From: Alistipes sp.
GTDB taxonomy: Bacteria > Bacteroidota > Bacteroidia > Bacteroidales > Rikenellaceae
Length of the DNA: 6,603 nt
Reading direction: 5' to 3'
NCBI GenBank assembly: GCA_029051915.1
Contig: JAIDKM010000381.1
Location: 1-6,603, forward strand
Shown here one piece after another: positions 1 to 6,529 of the stretch; positions within the stretch are counted from its first letter, which is position 1, and every line of letters begins with the position of its first letter. Made by a program: the position numbers and the translations under genes. A model generated the notes under the pieces. The model made no database searches. It was not told the origin of the DNA and saw nothing but the letters and a program-made list of their open reading frames with translations.

Positions 1-1814
1 ACATGGGGCCCTACGGCTCCGACGGGCCCAATGCCACGACGATCCTCTTCACGCCCGGCAGCGGCGCGGAAACGGTCGGCAGCGTCGAGCCGTTGACGCA
101 GGCCCGCCGCTACCATGACGAGATGTTCGACATGGAGATCGGAACTTTCGAGCGGAGCGCCGAATTCGCGCAGACCGTTCGCCTCACCGGGGCGCAGGCT
201 TCCGTGGGCGTCGAACTCGAATGGATGATCTGCAACGATACTTCCTGCCTGCCGCCCGACGACTTGCAGTTGACGATCCGCATCCCGGAGCAGGGAACGC
301 CGGTCGCCGAGACTCCGGCGGCCGAAACACAGGCCCCGGTCAGGGACGCCGCCGGCAGCGGTTCGCTGTGGTCGTTGATCGTCGAGGCGATCCTGTGGGG
401 CTTCGCCGCGCTGCTCACCCCTTGCGTCTTCCCGATGGTGCCGATGACCGTATCGTACTTCCTCAAGGGCGAGGGCGGCCCGGCGATGGGGCGCCTGCGC
501 GCCGCGCTCTACGGACTCTTCATCGTCCTGCTCTACACCGTACCCATCGCGGTCATCATCTTGATTACAAGGTTCGTCGGCGGCGATGCCGTTACGGCCG
601 ACATCTTCAACTGGCTGGCGACGCACTGGCTGCCCAACGTGATCTTCTTCGCCGTGTTCATGATCTTCGCCGCGTCGTTCTTCGGCGCCTTCGAGATCAC
701 GATGCCTTCGTGGATGGTCAACAAAGCCGATTCGAAGGCCGATACCAAAGGCCTCGGCGGCATCTTCTTCCTGGCGCTGACTTTGGTGCTCGTGTCGTTC
801 TCCTGCACGGGGCCGATCGTCGGCTCGGTGCTCATCAAGTCTACTTCGGGCGAATTCTGGTCGCCGATCATCACCATGCTGGCTTTCTCGGCCGCGTTCG
901 CCCTGCCGTTCACGCTCTTCGCGCTCTTCCCCTCGGTGTTGAAAAAGCTCCCGAAGAGCGGCGGCTGGCTCAATTCGGTGAAGGTCGTCATCGGCTTCGT
1001 CGAGGTGGCGCTGGGTTTCAAATTCCTGTCGGTTGCCGACCAGACCTACCACTGGGGATTGCTCGACCGCGAAATCTACCTGGCGATCTGGATCGTCGTC
1101 TTCTCGCTGCTGGGGCTTTATCTGCTCGGCAAGCTGAAGTTTTCCCACGACAGCGACCTGCCCTATATCGGCGTGGGACGCCTGGCGCTGGCGATCGCCG
1201 TCTTCACGTTCGTGGTCTACATGATCCCGGGCATGTGGGGCGCACCGCTCAAGGGGTTGTCGGGCTACCTTCCGCCGCTCACTTCGCAGGACTTCGTGCT
1301 GACTCCGGGTTCCGGCAGCGCTGCCGCTGCTCCGGCCGCACCTCACGGACGCAAGTACAGCGATTTCCTCCACCTCCCGCACGGACTCGAAGGGTTCTTC
1401 GACTTGCAGGAGGCCGAAGCCTACGCCGCCGAGGTCGGCAAACCGCTTTTCATCGACTTCACGGGCCACGGCTGCGTGAACTGCCGCGAAATGGAGTCGC
1501 GCGTCTGGTCGGATCCCGAGGTGCTGGAGATCCTGCGCAACGACTACGTGATCTGCGCCCTCTACTCGGACGACAAAAAGGTGCTGCCCGAAAGCGAGTG
1601 GATAACCGCCGACAACGGCAAGGTGCTCAAAAGCCTGGGGAAAATCAACTCCTACTACGCGTTGAAAACCTACGGCGTGAACGCCCAGCCCTACTACGTG
1701 TTGCAGGGACGCAACGGCAAGCCCCTCGTCGCGCCACGCGGCTACGACCTCGATGTCGCCGCCTTCGTGCAGTTCCTCAAAAGCGGTCTCGAAGCCTACG
1801 AGGCACAGCGCTGA
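1..1814 (+). CDS. dsbD: Thiol:disulfide interchange protein DsbD, 5'-truncated by the window edge
   Basis: DsbD moves reducing electrons from cytoplasmic thioredoxin across the inner membrane to periplasmic thiol partners such as disulfide isomerases and cytochrome c maturation proteins. All three family modules are visible, numbering from the ATG at base 3. The periplasmic N-terminal domain holds the cysteine pair C77/C82, followed by PP. The membrane domain spans about 122-410 and has its redox cysteines at C141 (in TPCVFPM) and C268 (in SFSCTGP). An Ala/Pro-rich linker (about 434-448) leads to the C-terminal thioredoxin-like domain with C491-V-N-C494 after the FIDFTGHG strand. The ATG at base 3 is probably an internal methionine: no signal peptide follows it, and the first part of the N-terminal beta domain is missing, so the true start lies before the window. 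The stop is TGA at 1812-1814, followed 19 bases later by a strong terminator. The family call is very secure. The physiological partners are not shown here. Confidence 0.96.
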   Translation, partial: MGPYGSDGPNATTILFTPGSGAETVGSVEPLTQARRYHDEMFDMEIGTFERSAEFAQTVRLTGAQASVGVELEWMICNDTSCLPPDDLQLTIRIPEQGTPVAETPAAETQAPVRDAAGSGSLWSLIVEAILWGFAALLTPCVFPMVPMTVSYFLKGEGGPAMGRLRAALYGLFIVLLYTVPIAVIILITRFVGGDAVTADIFNWLATHWLPNVIFFAVFMIFAASFFGAFEITMPSWMVNKADSKADTKGLGGIFFLALTLVLVSFSCTGPIVGSVLIKSTSGEFWSPIITMLAFSAAFALPFTLFALFPSVLKKLPKSGGWLNSVKVVIGFVEVALGFKFLSVADQTYHWGLLDREIYLAIWIVVFSLLGLYLLGKLKFSHDSDLPYIGVGRLALAIAVFTFVVYMIPGMWGAPLKGLSGYLPPLTSQDFVLTPGSGSAAAAPAAPHGRKYSDFLHLPHGLEGFFDLQEAEAYAAEVGKPLFIDFTGHGCVNCREMESRVWSDPEVLEILRNDYVICALYSDDKKVLPESEWITADNGKVLKSLGKINSYYALKTYGVNAQPYYVLQGRNGKPLVAPRGYDLDVAAFVQFLKSGLEAYEAQR

Positions 1815-1833
1815 CGCCATCCGCTTCTGCAAA

Positions 1834-1867
1834 AAAAGCCTGCGATCCGATCCGGTCGCAGGCTTTT
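1834..1867. terminator. Bidirectional intrinsic terminator between dsbD and the convergent small gene
   Basis: A perfect 12-bp inverted repeat (AAAAGCCTGCGA at 1834-1845, TCGCAGGCTTTT at 1856-1867) encloses a 10-base loop. The A-run on one side and the T-run on the other make it a terminator in both directions. It lies 19 bases after the dsbD stop and 19 bases beyond the stop of the - strand small gene, so it can serve both convergent genes. Confidence 0.9.
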
Positions 1868-1886
1868 CGCATGACGGAACGCTCCC

Positions 1887-2099
1887 TTACTTCGTGCTGC
1901 GCTTGGAAGCCGTCGAAGTCTTGGACGTCTTGGCGGTCGTCGACCGGGAATAGGCGGCCTTGACTTCCTGACCTTTCGCGTGGTGCGCTTTGGCCGAGGG
2001 GGCCTTGCCGGCACGCGTCGTGCTGCTTACCGAACGTTCGAAATTCTTTTCGCAGGGCGTGCAGCCGCTCTCTTTCTTGTTGTAATCTTTCGTGTTCAT
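1887..2099 (-). CDS. Small lysine/serine/threonine-rich basic protein, unknown function
   Basis: I do not recognise this 70-residue protein. It is strongly basic, with about 16 Lys/Arg against 5 Asp/Glu. It has one C-x-x-C pair (C13, C16) near the N-terminus and a C-terminal tail of alternating K, S, T and A (about residues 55-70) that resembles the tails of histone H1-like or other nucleic-acid-binding proteins. There is no signal peptide or membrane segment, so it is probably cytoplasmic. The start ATG at 2097-2099 was chosen because an upstream in-frame ATG would overlap the EamA gene and add a stretch that looks non-coding. No Shine-Dalgarno sequence is seen. It sits 148 bases after the EamA gene and ends just before the shared terminator. 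It may be a last gene of the operon or an independent unit. A spurious ORF cannot be ruled out, but its position, with a well-placed terminator, supports a real gene. Confidence 0.6.
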   Translation of the reverse strand: MNTKDYNKKESGCTPCEKNFERSVSSTTRAGKAPSAKAHHAKGQEVKAAYSRSTTAKTSKTSTASKRSTK

Positions 2100-2226
2100 A
2101 CTTGTATAAAGTTTAATGACACGAAAAGTCCTGCAAATAGCACGCCGAAAATAGAATCGATGATAAATAGTCGACCGCGAATCTCCCGAAGCGGCCGTCT
2201 GCGCCGATCCGCCGTCGTCCTCCCGG

Positions 2227-2249
2227 GAAAGTCCGACCTCCGGATTTTC
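2227..2249. terminator. Weak hairpin overlapping the EamA stop codon, possible terminator
   Basis: Bases 2227-2235 and 2241-2249 form an imperfect 9-bp stem around a 5-base loop; the odd pair is G-U when read as + strand RNA and A-C when read as - strand RNA. It overlaps the end of the EamA gene and has A-rich and T-rich flanks within the stem, but no long U-run follows. It may weakly end or slow transcription before the small gene. This is only a suggestion from the base pairing. Confidence 0.25.
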
Positions 2250-3180
2250 AGGCGTTTTCCCGCTCCGCCTCCAGCTGCGCCCGCGACTTCGACTTGGTAA
2301 CCAGCCATACGCCCGCAAAGACGCAGAGCGCGGCGAGCCCTTTCGAGAACCCGAACGAATCCAGCCCGATGACCACCGTAAAGATCACCGCCACGACCGG
2401 CTGCACATAGTTGTACATCGAAACCACCGTCGGCCGCAGGAAGCGCTGGCCGATCGGCACCATCAGATAGGAGACGAAGGTCGAGCAGACGACCACATAT
2501 CCGATGCCGCCCCACGTCGCGGGCGCCAGCGCCGCATAATCGACCTGCACGAGCGGACGATAGTAGATGCCGGCAGCCGCTACGGCCGCAAAGAGGAACA
2601 TCCACTTCATGGTCGTAACGGGCGAATATTTCACGATCGTATCGCGGAATGCCGTCAGGTAGGTCGCATAGCTGACAGCGCTGACGATGCAGAGCACGTC
2701 GCCCGCTACGCTCGATGCCTGACCCGCTCCGTGGTGGCTTACGTAGACCAGCAGCAGCGCTCCGAAGCACCCCAGCGCCACGCCGCCCGACTTGAGCCAC
2801 GTGATCGGCTCGCGCAGGAAGACCGTCGCCAGAATCATCGTCAGCACCGGGACGATCGTCGCGATGATCGACGAATCGATGGGCGATGTGAGCGACAGGC
2901 CCCACAGGAAGAGCATCTGGTTAAGTTGAATGCCGAAGATCGAGGCCAGAAGCAGCTGCACGATATCGCGCCGTGCCACCCGCTCGCGCGGAAGAAACAG
3001 CGAAACCGTCCAGAAGAGCAGGCAGGCCCCCACCATGCGGTAGACGCTCAGTGCAAAGGGATTCACGCCGCCCGGATTGTCGGCCGAGGCCAGCACGCTC
3101 TTGCAGATCGGCGCGTTCAGTCCCCAGATGATGTTGGCGACCCACAGCGCCGCGTGCCCCTTCAGTTTTCCGCTCTCCAT
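2248..3180 (-). CDS. EamA-family (drug/metabolite transporter superfamily) inner-membrane transporter
   Basis: This is a 310-residue protein with about ten hydrophobic segments arranged as two EamA repeats, the normal size and layout for the DMT superfamily. The first repeat starts with WVANIIWGLNAP (about 13-24) and ends its third and fourth helices at FLREPITW, where E124-P125 is the typical family dipeptide. The second repeat starts near residue 157 and carries YVQPVVAVIF (about 258-267), the matching proline-containing helix; the acidic residue usually found after it appears here as D274. The C-terminus is a short charged cytoplasmic tail. Members export or import amino acids, purines, sugars or other small metabolites; the substrate cannot be read from the sequence. 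The ATG lies 22 bases after the stop of the outer-membrane protein gene, which suggests translation from a shared message. No Shine-Dalgarno sequence is seen, as is common in Bacteroidetes. Confidence 0.92.
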   Translation of the reverse strand: MESGKLKGHAALWVANIIWGLNAPICKSVLASADNPGGVNPFALSVYRMVGACLLFWTVSLFLPRERVARRDIVQLLLASIFGIQLNQMLFLWGLSLTSPIDSSIIATIVPVLTMILATVFLREPITWLKSGGVALGCFGALLLVYVSHHGAGQASSVAGDVLCIVSAVSYATYLTAFRDTIVKYSPVTTMKWMFLFAAVAAAGIYYRPLVQVDYAALAPATWGGIGYVVVCSTFVSYLMVPIGQRFLRPTVVSMYNYVQPVVAVIFTVVIGLDSFGFSKGLAALCVFAGVWLVTKSKSRAQLEAERENA

Positions 3181-3202
3181 AGCCCGATGCGTGCCCCGCG
3201 GT

Positions 3203-4924
3203 TCAGAAACGGAATCCGAACGTCAGAGCTACATTGTGGCGCGCGAACTTCGTGCGGTAGAGCGAGCTCTCGGCGAACAGCTCCTGCGGCCCGGTCGGTG
3301 TATCGACCGTCTCCGAGACATAGAACAGGTAGTAGCCGGTCAGCGCATGGCGCATGTACTGATATGCCAGGTCGATCGTGAAGCCGCTCCGCGACGCATA
3401 CCCGATGCCGGCCCCCCAGTAGGTCGTGGATTTGATGACGGGCGAGGCCATCACGGTATCGTCGTCGCGCAGAATCGAGCCGCTGTATCCGAATCCGGCC
3501 CGCACGGCCAGCACGGGGGCCACCTTGAACTCGGCGCCGACACGTACGATATTCGCCCCTTTGAACGTATCGCGGAAGGTCTGCTTGCAGGTGTTGCGGT
3601 ACTCCGCACCCAGCGGATTGTCGTCCAGCCGGATTCCGTTGTACCAGTCGCGTTCGTAGTCCACCGAGAGCACCGCCCGCTGGCCGAAGGCGTACGACGC
3701 ACCGAACATCAGCCGCGCCGGCGAAGAGAACGACCAGCCGTAAGGACTCTCGTCGAAGAGGAGCGGCGAAGTCATGTTAGCCGTCCCCGACGAGACATAA
3801 CCGTCGGCGTCGGGCTTCACATTGGGATCGGTGTCCCGGTTGGCATAGGCCATCGAGGCGGCCGAGCTCTGGAACTTGCGGTCGACGGAGTAGTACGTCG
3901 GCGTGTGGAACGCCATGCCGAAGCGCAGACCGGGAATCGGCCGGACGACCACCCCCAGCTTGAAGTTGACGCCGGCGCCCTGCACGATCACCGCCTGGTT
4001 GAGCCGGGCATAGAGCAGTTGGTAGTCGAGCGACGGATCGGTGCCGTAGGCCGGATTCGCCGCACTCGGATCGGCATAGACGTAATCTTCGGCATAGTCG
4101 ACATAGAGTTTCCGGTGGATGCTCTGAATGCCGATCGTCGCACCGAAGTAGAATACGTTCTCAACATTGCCGCCGACCGACAGCGCGAATTCGCCCGCCG
4201 AACCGCGGCTCTTCACATTCGTATAGTGGCCCACGTCGGCATCGTTGCCGATCCAGGTCGGCGTCCACGAACCGGAATCTTCGGGATCGGTCTGGTCGAT
4301 CATGTAGGCACGGTAGGCCAGTGCCGCATTCCACAAATCCACAGGAACGGAATCCCAGTTCCAGTTGCCGCTGCCGCCGTTGTTGTAGAACTCGTTTTTC
4401 GAGACTCCGCTCCACGCCATCTGCCGGGCGAAGACGTCGGCCACAGTGGCCGCCTGCCCCGTCCGCCGGTAGGAGTAATCGTAATTGAAGTCGGCGATGC
4501 GGTTGTAGCCGACACCGAAACTCAGGCCCACGAGTCCTCTGGTGTTGTTGACCAGGTTGACTACCAGGCCGAAGTTGGCGACCGAGAAACGACTGGAGGA
4601 ATTGCTCCCGTTGGCTGCGGCATCGGCAGTCGAGCTCCGCAAGAAGGTCATCATCGGCGTGAAGGTTATTTCGCTCTTGCGGTACATGCCCAGACCGGCC
4701 GGGTTAATCGTCATCGACGAGGCATCGGCTCCCAGCGAGGTGAAGGCGCCCGCCATCGCCATCGCCCGGGCCGTGCCGAAGTTGAACTGCGACTGCGCGA
4801 GCGAAAGCAGCTCGGCAGGCATCATGATGTCTTTGTCCATCAGCAGACCGCCCATCTCCTTGTTTTGGGCGGAAGCCGGCAGAATGGTCGCCGCGGCGGC
4901 CAATATCGTGATTATGCGCTTCAT
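3203..4924 (-). CDS. OmpP1/FadL-type outer-membrane beta-barrel transport protein
   Basis: This 573-residue protein starts with a clear signal peptide (MKRIITIL, hydrophobic core, probable cleavage after A-S-A-Q at residue 20). After it comes the N-terminal signature of the FadL/OmpP1 family: G50-T-A-R-A-M-A-M-A-G-A with the downstream N74-P-A-G-L motif of the plug region. The rest alternates short amphipathic strands with polar loops rich in D, N, S and Y, and it ends in HNVALTFGFRF, with a final phenylalanine as expected for the barrel-insertion (BAM) signal. FadL relatives let hydrophobic compounds such as long-chain fatty acids or aromatics cross the outer membrane; Bacteroidetes members are often labelled hemin receptor without proof. 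The length is somewhat greater than the roughly 450 residues of E. coli FadL, with long insertions around 176-230 and 275-305. It lies 21 bases after the lipoprotein gene and 22 bases before the EamA gene, consistent with one operon. The substrate is unknown. Confidence 0.9.
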   Translation of the reverse strand: MKRIITILAAAATILPASAQNKEMGGLLMDKDIMMPAELLSLAQSQFNFGTARAMAMAGAFTSLGADASSMTINPAGLGMYRKSEITFTPMMTFLRSSTADAAANGSNSSSRFSVANFGLVVNLVNNTRGLVGLSFGVGYNRIADFNYDYSYRRTGQAATVADVFARQMAWSGVSKNEFYNNGGSGNWNWDSVPVDLWNAALAYRAYMIDQTDPEDSGSWTPTWIGNDADVGHYTNVKSRGSAGEFALSVGGNVENVFYFGATIGIQSIHRKLYVDYAEDYVYADPSAANPAYGTDPSLDYQLLYARLNQAVIVQGAGVNFKLGVVVRPIPGLRFGMAFHTPTYYSVDRKFQSSAASMAYANRDTDPNVKPDADGYVSSGTANMTSPLLFDESPYGWSFSSPARLMFGASYAFGQRAVLSVDYERDWYNGIRLDDNPLGAEYRNTCKQTFRDTFKGANIVRVGAEFKVAPVLAVRAGFGYSGSILRDDDTVMASPVIKSTTYWGAGIGYASRSGFTIDLAYQYMRHALTGYYLFYVSETVDTPTGPQELFAESSLYRTKFARHNVALTFGFRF

Positions 4925-4945
4925 GGCTTGCTGTTTTACAAATGA

Positions 4946-6064
4946 TTACCGGCCGCCGGCATTGCGGGTGGCTCCGCCCGTCGGACGGGTGCCCGAACCG
5001 CTGCTGCCCGACGAGCCGCTGCGATAGGAACTGCCGGACGACGAGCCGCTGCGGAAAGTCGAGCCGGAATTGCTGCTGCCGCGGTTATAGGTGTTGCCGC
5101 CCGAGTTGTTGCGGTACGACGAACCGGAGTTGTAGCTGCTGCCGCTCCGCTGCGTCGACGACGGCGTGGTGTTCTGATTCTGCCGGGTGCCGCTCGACGT
5201 GCCGTTGCCGCGTACGCCGAAGCGTCCGGTGCTGCTGCCGTTGGTGCGCCACGTCGAGGTGCCCGACGTATTCAGGCCCGAGGTGCCCGGCCGGCGGGAA
5301 TTGCCGTAGCGAAGACCCGGCGCCGCATTCGGATCGGCACGATGCACGATGTTGGAAGCATAGCGACGGTGCGCAGGCCCCGGGCCGCCGACCCAGTGAG
5401 GATGTCCGTGCCACCCCGGCCCCCAGCCGGGGCCCCAGGCGTAAGCAGGATAGTACCACGGATCGTACCAGGCGCCGAAGCCCCAGCCCCAGCTGCCGAA
5501 CGAGAAGCCCCAGTTATAATAGGGTCTCCAGTTCCAGCCGTAGTACCACGGATCGGGATAAAAAGCCGAATGGCCCCACGTACCGAACATCGCAGTGATA
5601 TACTTGGGTTCGACCCATACTTCGTCGCCCATGACCATGACGTTGTAGAACGCCGGATCGTAAGCCGACACATAGGTGAACGCACTGCCGTAACGGAAAT
5701 CGTAGTAGCTCGACGGCATGCGGTACGTCGGCGACTCGAAACCTCTCAGACGACGGGCGTAGGCGCTTTCGTAGGTATCGGCCAGCACTTCCTCGTAAGG
5801 GTTCGACGTCGCTGCATAGTAGCGGTTCTGGGCCGCCGCCGCTTCCGCCTCGGCAAGCCGCGCCTCCCATTCGGCCCGGCGCGCTTCCGCTTCGGCCTTC
5901 TTGCGCTCGGCCTCGGCTTGCTTGCGTTGCGCAATCTCCGTTTTGTCATGAATCGCATAGAGGTCGTCGTTGCCATATCCCGCCGAAGCGAAATAAGCCG
6001 ACGAACAACCCGCCAGTCCTGCCGTCAGAACGGCTGCTCCGATGATGAATCCCCACTTTTTCAT
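4946..6064 (-). CDS. Lipoprotein with coiled coil, aromatic/Gly-rich middle and Ser/Gly-rich tail, function unknown
   Basis: This 372-residue protein starts with a lipoprotein signal peptide: MKKWG, a hydrophobic stretch, then the lipobox L17-A-G-C20. The mature N-terminus is S21-S22, without the usual acidic surface-export signal directly after the cysteine. Residues about 41-79 are a highly charged helix of K/R/E/A (KQAEAERKKAEAEARR and similar), likely a coiled coil. Residues about 80-160 form a mixed, possibly folded segment with many tyrosines. Residues about 159-226 are dominated by W, Y, G, P and F, including DPWYY at 171-175 and 201-205. From about 255 to the end it is a disordered S/G/N/T/R tail with RSGSS-like repeats. 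I do not recognise a catalytic motif. It is the first clear gene of the - strand envelope operon and may associate with the following beta-barrel. Part of the low-complexity character could make homology searches misleading. The ATG at 6062-6064 is fixed by the signal peptide. Confidence 0.88.
   Translation of the reverse strand: MKKWGFIIGAAVLTAGLAGCSSAYFASAGYGNDDLYAIHDKTEIAQRKQAEAERKKAEAEARRAEWEARLAEAEAAAAQNRYYAATSNPYEEVLADTYESAYARRLRGFESPTYRMPSSYYDFRYGSAFTYVSAYDPAFYNVMVMGDEVWVEPKYITAMFGTWGHSAFYPDPWYYGWNWRPYYNWGFSFGSWGWGFGAWYDPWYYPAYAWGPGWGPGWHGHPHWVGGPGPAHRRYASNIVHRADPNAAPGLRYGNSRRPGTSGLNTSGTSTWRTNGSSTGRFGVRGNGTSSGTRQNQNTTPSSTQRSGSSYNSGSSYRNNSGGNTYNRGSSNSGSTFRSGSSSGSSYRSGSSGSSGSGTRPTGGATRNAGGR
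5009..5053 (-). repeat. 15-bp direct repeat with 30-base period in the lipoprotein tail
   Basis: The sequence CGACGAGCCGCTGCG (+ strand) occurs at 5009-5023 and again at 5039-5053. The 30-base period equals ten codons, and it encodes the consecutive protein units FRSGSSSGSS (337-346) and YRSGSSGSSG (347-356). It is an internal coding repeat that could change copy number by slippage or recombination. Confidence 0.7.
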
Positions 6065-6118
6065 GGCATGCGTTATTTACGTTAGTCTCTTTGTATCAGA
6101 ACGAAAAGCATATCGCTT

Positions 6119-6241
6119 TTAGTATGGCCCGTTCGGCGTTTTTTCCGGCTCAGCGTTCCGGCCGGCATTTCTTCGGCATGATTCGCCTCCGGCCGTCCAT
6201 AGCTTGGCTTCGGGAAGTTCGATCGCCGCCCCGCCTTCCAT
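6119..6241 (-). CDS. Possible 40-codon leader ORF before the lipoprotein operon
   Basis: A 40-codon ORF runs from an ATG at 6239-6241 to a TAA at 6119-6121, beginning about 25 bases after the predicted start site of a TAATTTTG promoter and ending 54 bases before the lipoprotein start. The stretch is clearly more GC-rich than the AT-rich DNA upstream. The peptide (beginning MEGGAAIELPEAKLW) is polar, has no signal peptide and matches nothing I know. About 60% of its third codon positions are G or C, lower than the neighbouring genes appear to have, and it uses codons such as CTA and AGA. It could be a small gene, a regulatory leader peptide, a decayed gene fragment or chance. Confidence 0.2.
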   Translation of the reverse strand: MEGGAAIELPEAKLWTAGGESCRRNAGRNAEPEKTPNGPY

Positions 6242-6273
6242 CGCCGACAGCACAACAAACATTATCCCATATA

Positions 6274-6281
6274 CAAAATTA
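6274..6281 (-). promoter_or_regulatory. Candidate -7 box of a Bacteroidetes promoter for the envelope operon
   Basis: Read on the - strand this is TAATTTTG, an exact match to the Bacteroidetes -7 consensus TAnnTTTG, in AT-rich DNA upstream of the lipoprotein gene. Transcription would start near 6267 and leave an untranslated leader of about 200 bases. No TTTG-type -33 element stands at the usual distance of 19-21 bases, so the call rests on the -7 box alone. Confidence 0.45.
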
Positions 6282-6465
6282 GAAAAAATTTATCAAATCG
6301 CCATGCGAACACTGCATAATTTGGGCCTTATGCGTCATTTCGCAGAATTATTTTTCGGGATTCTCGTTTCGGACAAGCAGGAATGCAGCAGGGCGCAGGC
6401 TTGAAATATCCGGATAGTCCGGCTGCTTTTTCGGTTTCCGGATTATTTTTTTCGCTGGAAAATGC

Positions 6466-6484
6466 ACATTATTAAAAATAATGT
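6466..6484. repeat. AT-rich perfect palindrome in the tRNA-Ser promoter region
   Basis: ACATTATT at 6466-6473 and AATAATGT at 6477-6484 form a perfect 8-bp inverted repeat around AAA. It ends one base before the TATATTTG box, so it occupies the spacer where the -33 to -7 gap should lie. It could be an operator for a dimeric regulator or simply curved AT-rich DNA that helps the promoter. Confidence 0.6.
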
Positions 6485-6485
6485 C

Positions 6486-6493
6486 TATATTTG
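6486..6493 (+). promoter_or_regulatory. -7 box of the tRNA-Ser promoter
   Basis: TATATTTG matches the Bacteroidetes -7 consensus TAnnTTTG exactly. It lies 36 bases before the mature tRNA 5' end, which predicts transcription starting around 6498-6500 and a short leader removed by RNase P. The -33 region has no clean TTTG; the bases at the expected position read TGCA or similar. Confidence 0.65.
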
Positions 6494-6497
6494 CAGT

Positions 6498-6517
6498 CCC
6501 GAAACGCCGGTTTCGGG
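6498..6517 (+). other. Hairpin in the tRNA-Ser precursor leader
   Basis: CCCGAAAC at 6498-6505 and GTTTCGGG at 6510-6517 form a perfect 8-bp stem with the four-base loop GCCG. It sits at or next to the predicted transcription start, so the pre-tRNA would begin with this hairpin and then about 12 unpaired bases before the RNase P site at 6530. It has no U-run, so it is not a terminator. Confidence 0.6.
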
Positions 6518-6529
6518 GATTGCATATTC

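Larger units (their letters stand above)
6065..6529. other. 465-base intergenic region between the lipoprotein and tRNA-Ser
   Basis: This region separates the divergent lipoprotein operon (- strand) and tRNA-Ser (+ strand). The part next to the lipoprotein (about 6121-6240) is GC-rich and holds only the doubtful 40-codon ORF. The rest is AT-rich and contains promoter-like boxes for both directions plus inverted repeats near the tRNA. A small repeat, CCGGA/TCCGG at 6410-6422 followed by CTGCTTTTT, is a poor terminator candidate. I see no convincing further gene, IS end or RNA. Confidence 0.7.

Noticed and set aside
221..1963. Second long + strand ORF of 580 codons overlapping dsbD
   Set aside because: The translation is arginine-rich and without domains, and it runs through the dsbD terminator; the dsbD frame holds all the catalytic cysteines.
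2096..2905. 269-codon - strand ORF overlapping the EamA gene in another frame
   Set aside because: It lacks membrane segments or motifs and is explained by the codon bias of the EamA gene on the same strand.
3077..4945. Long + strand ORF of 622 codons opposite the barrel gene
   Set aside because: It is a shadow of the outer-membrane protein gene in GC-rich DNA: the product is rich in R, H and G with no recognisable domain, while the opposite strand encodes a protein with a signal peptide, family motifs and a correct C-terminus.
5342..6085. 247-codon + strand ORF opposite the lipoprotein gene
   Set aside because: It is an antisense shadow of the lipoprotein gene, made of R, V and G-rich sequence with no domain.
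6104..6120. Hairpin AAAAGC-N5-GCTTTT in the operon leader, considered as an attenuator
   Set aside because: The stem is only 6 bp and mostly A-T, too weak to terminate transcription, and no alternative pairing partner was seen.
6091..6282. 63-codon + strand ORF in the intergenic region
   Set aside because: It has no promoter in the right place, no recognisable features and no gene context; it runs against the predicted operon leader.
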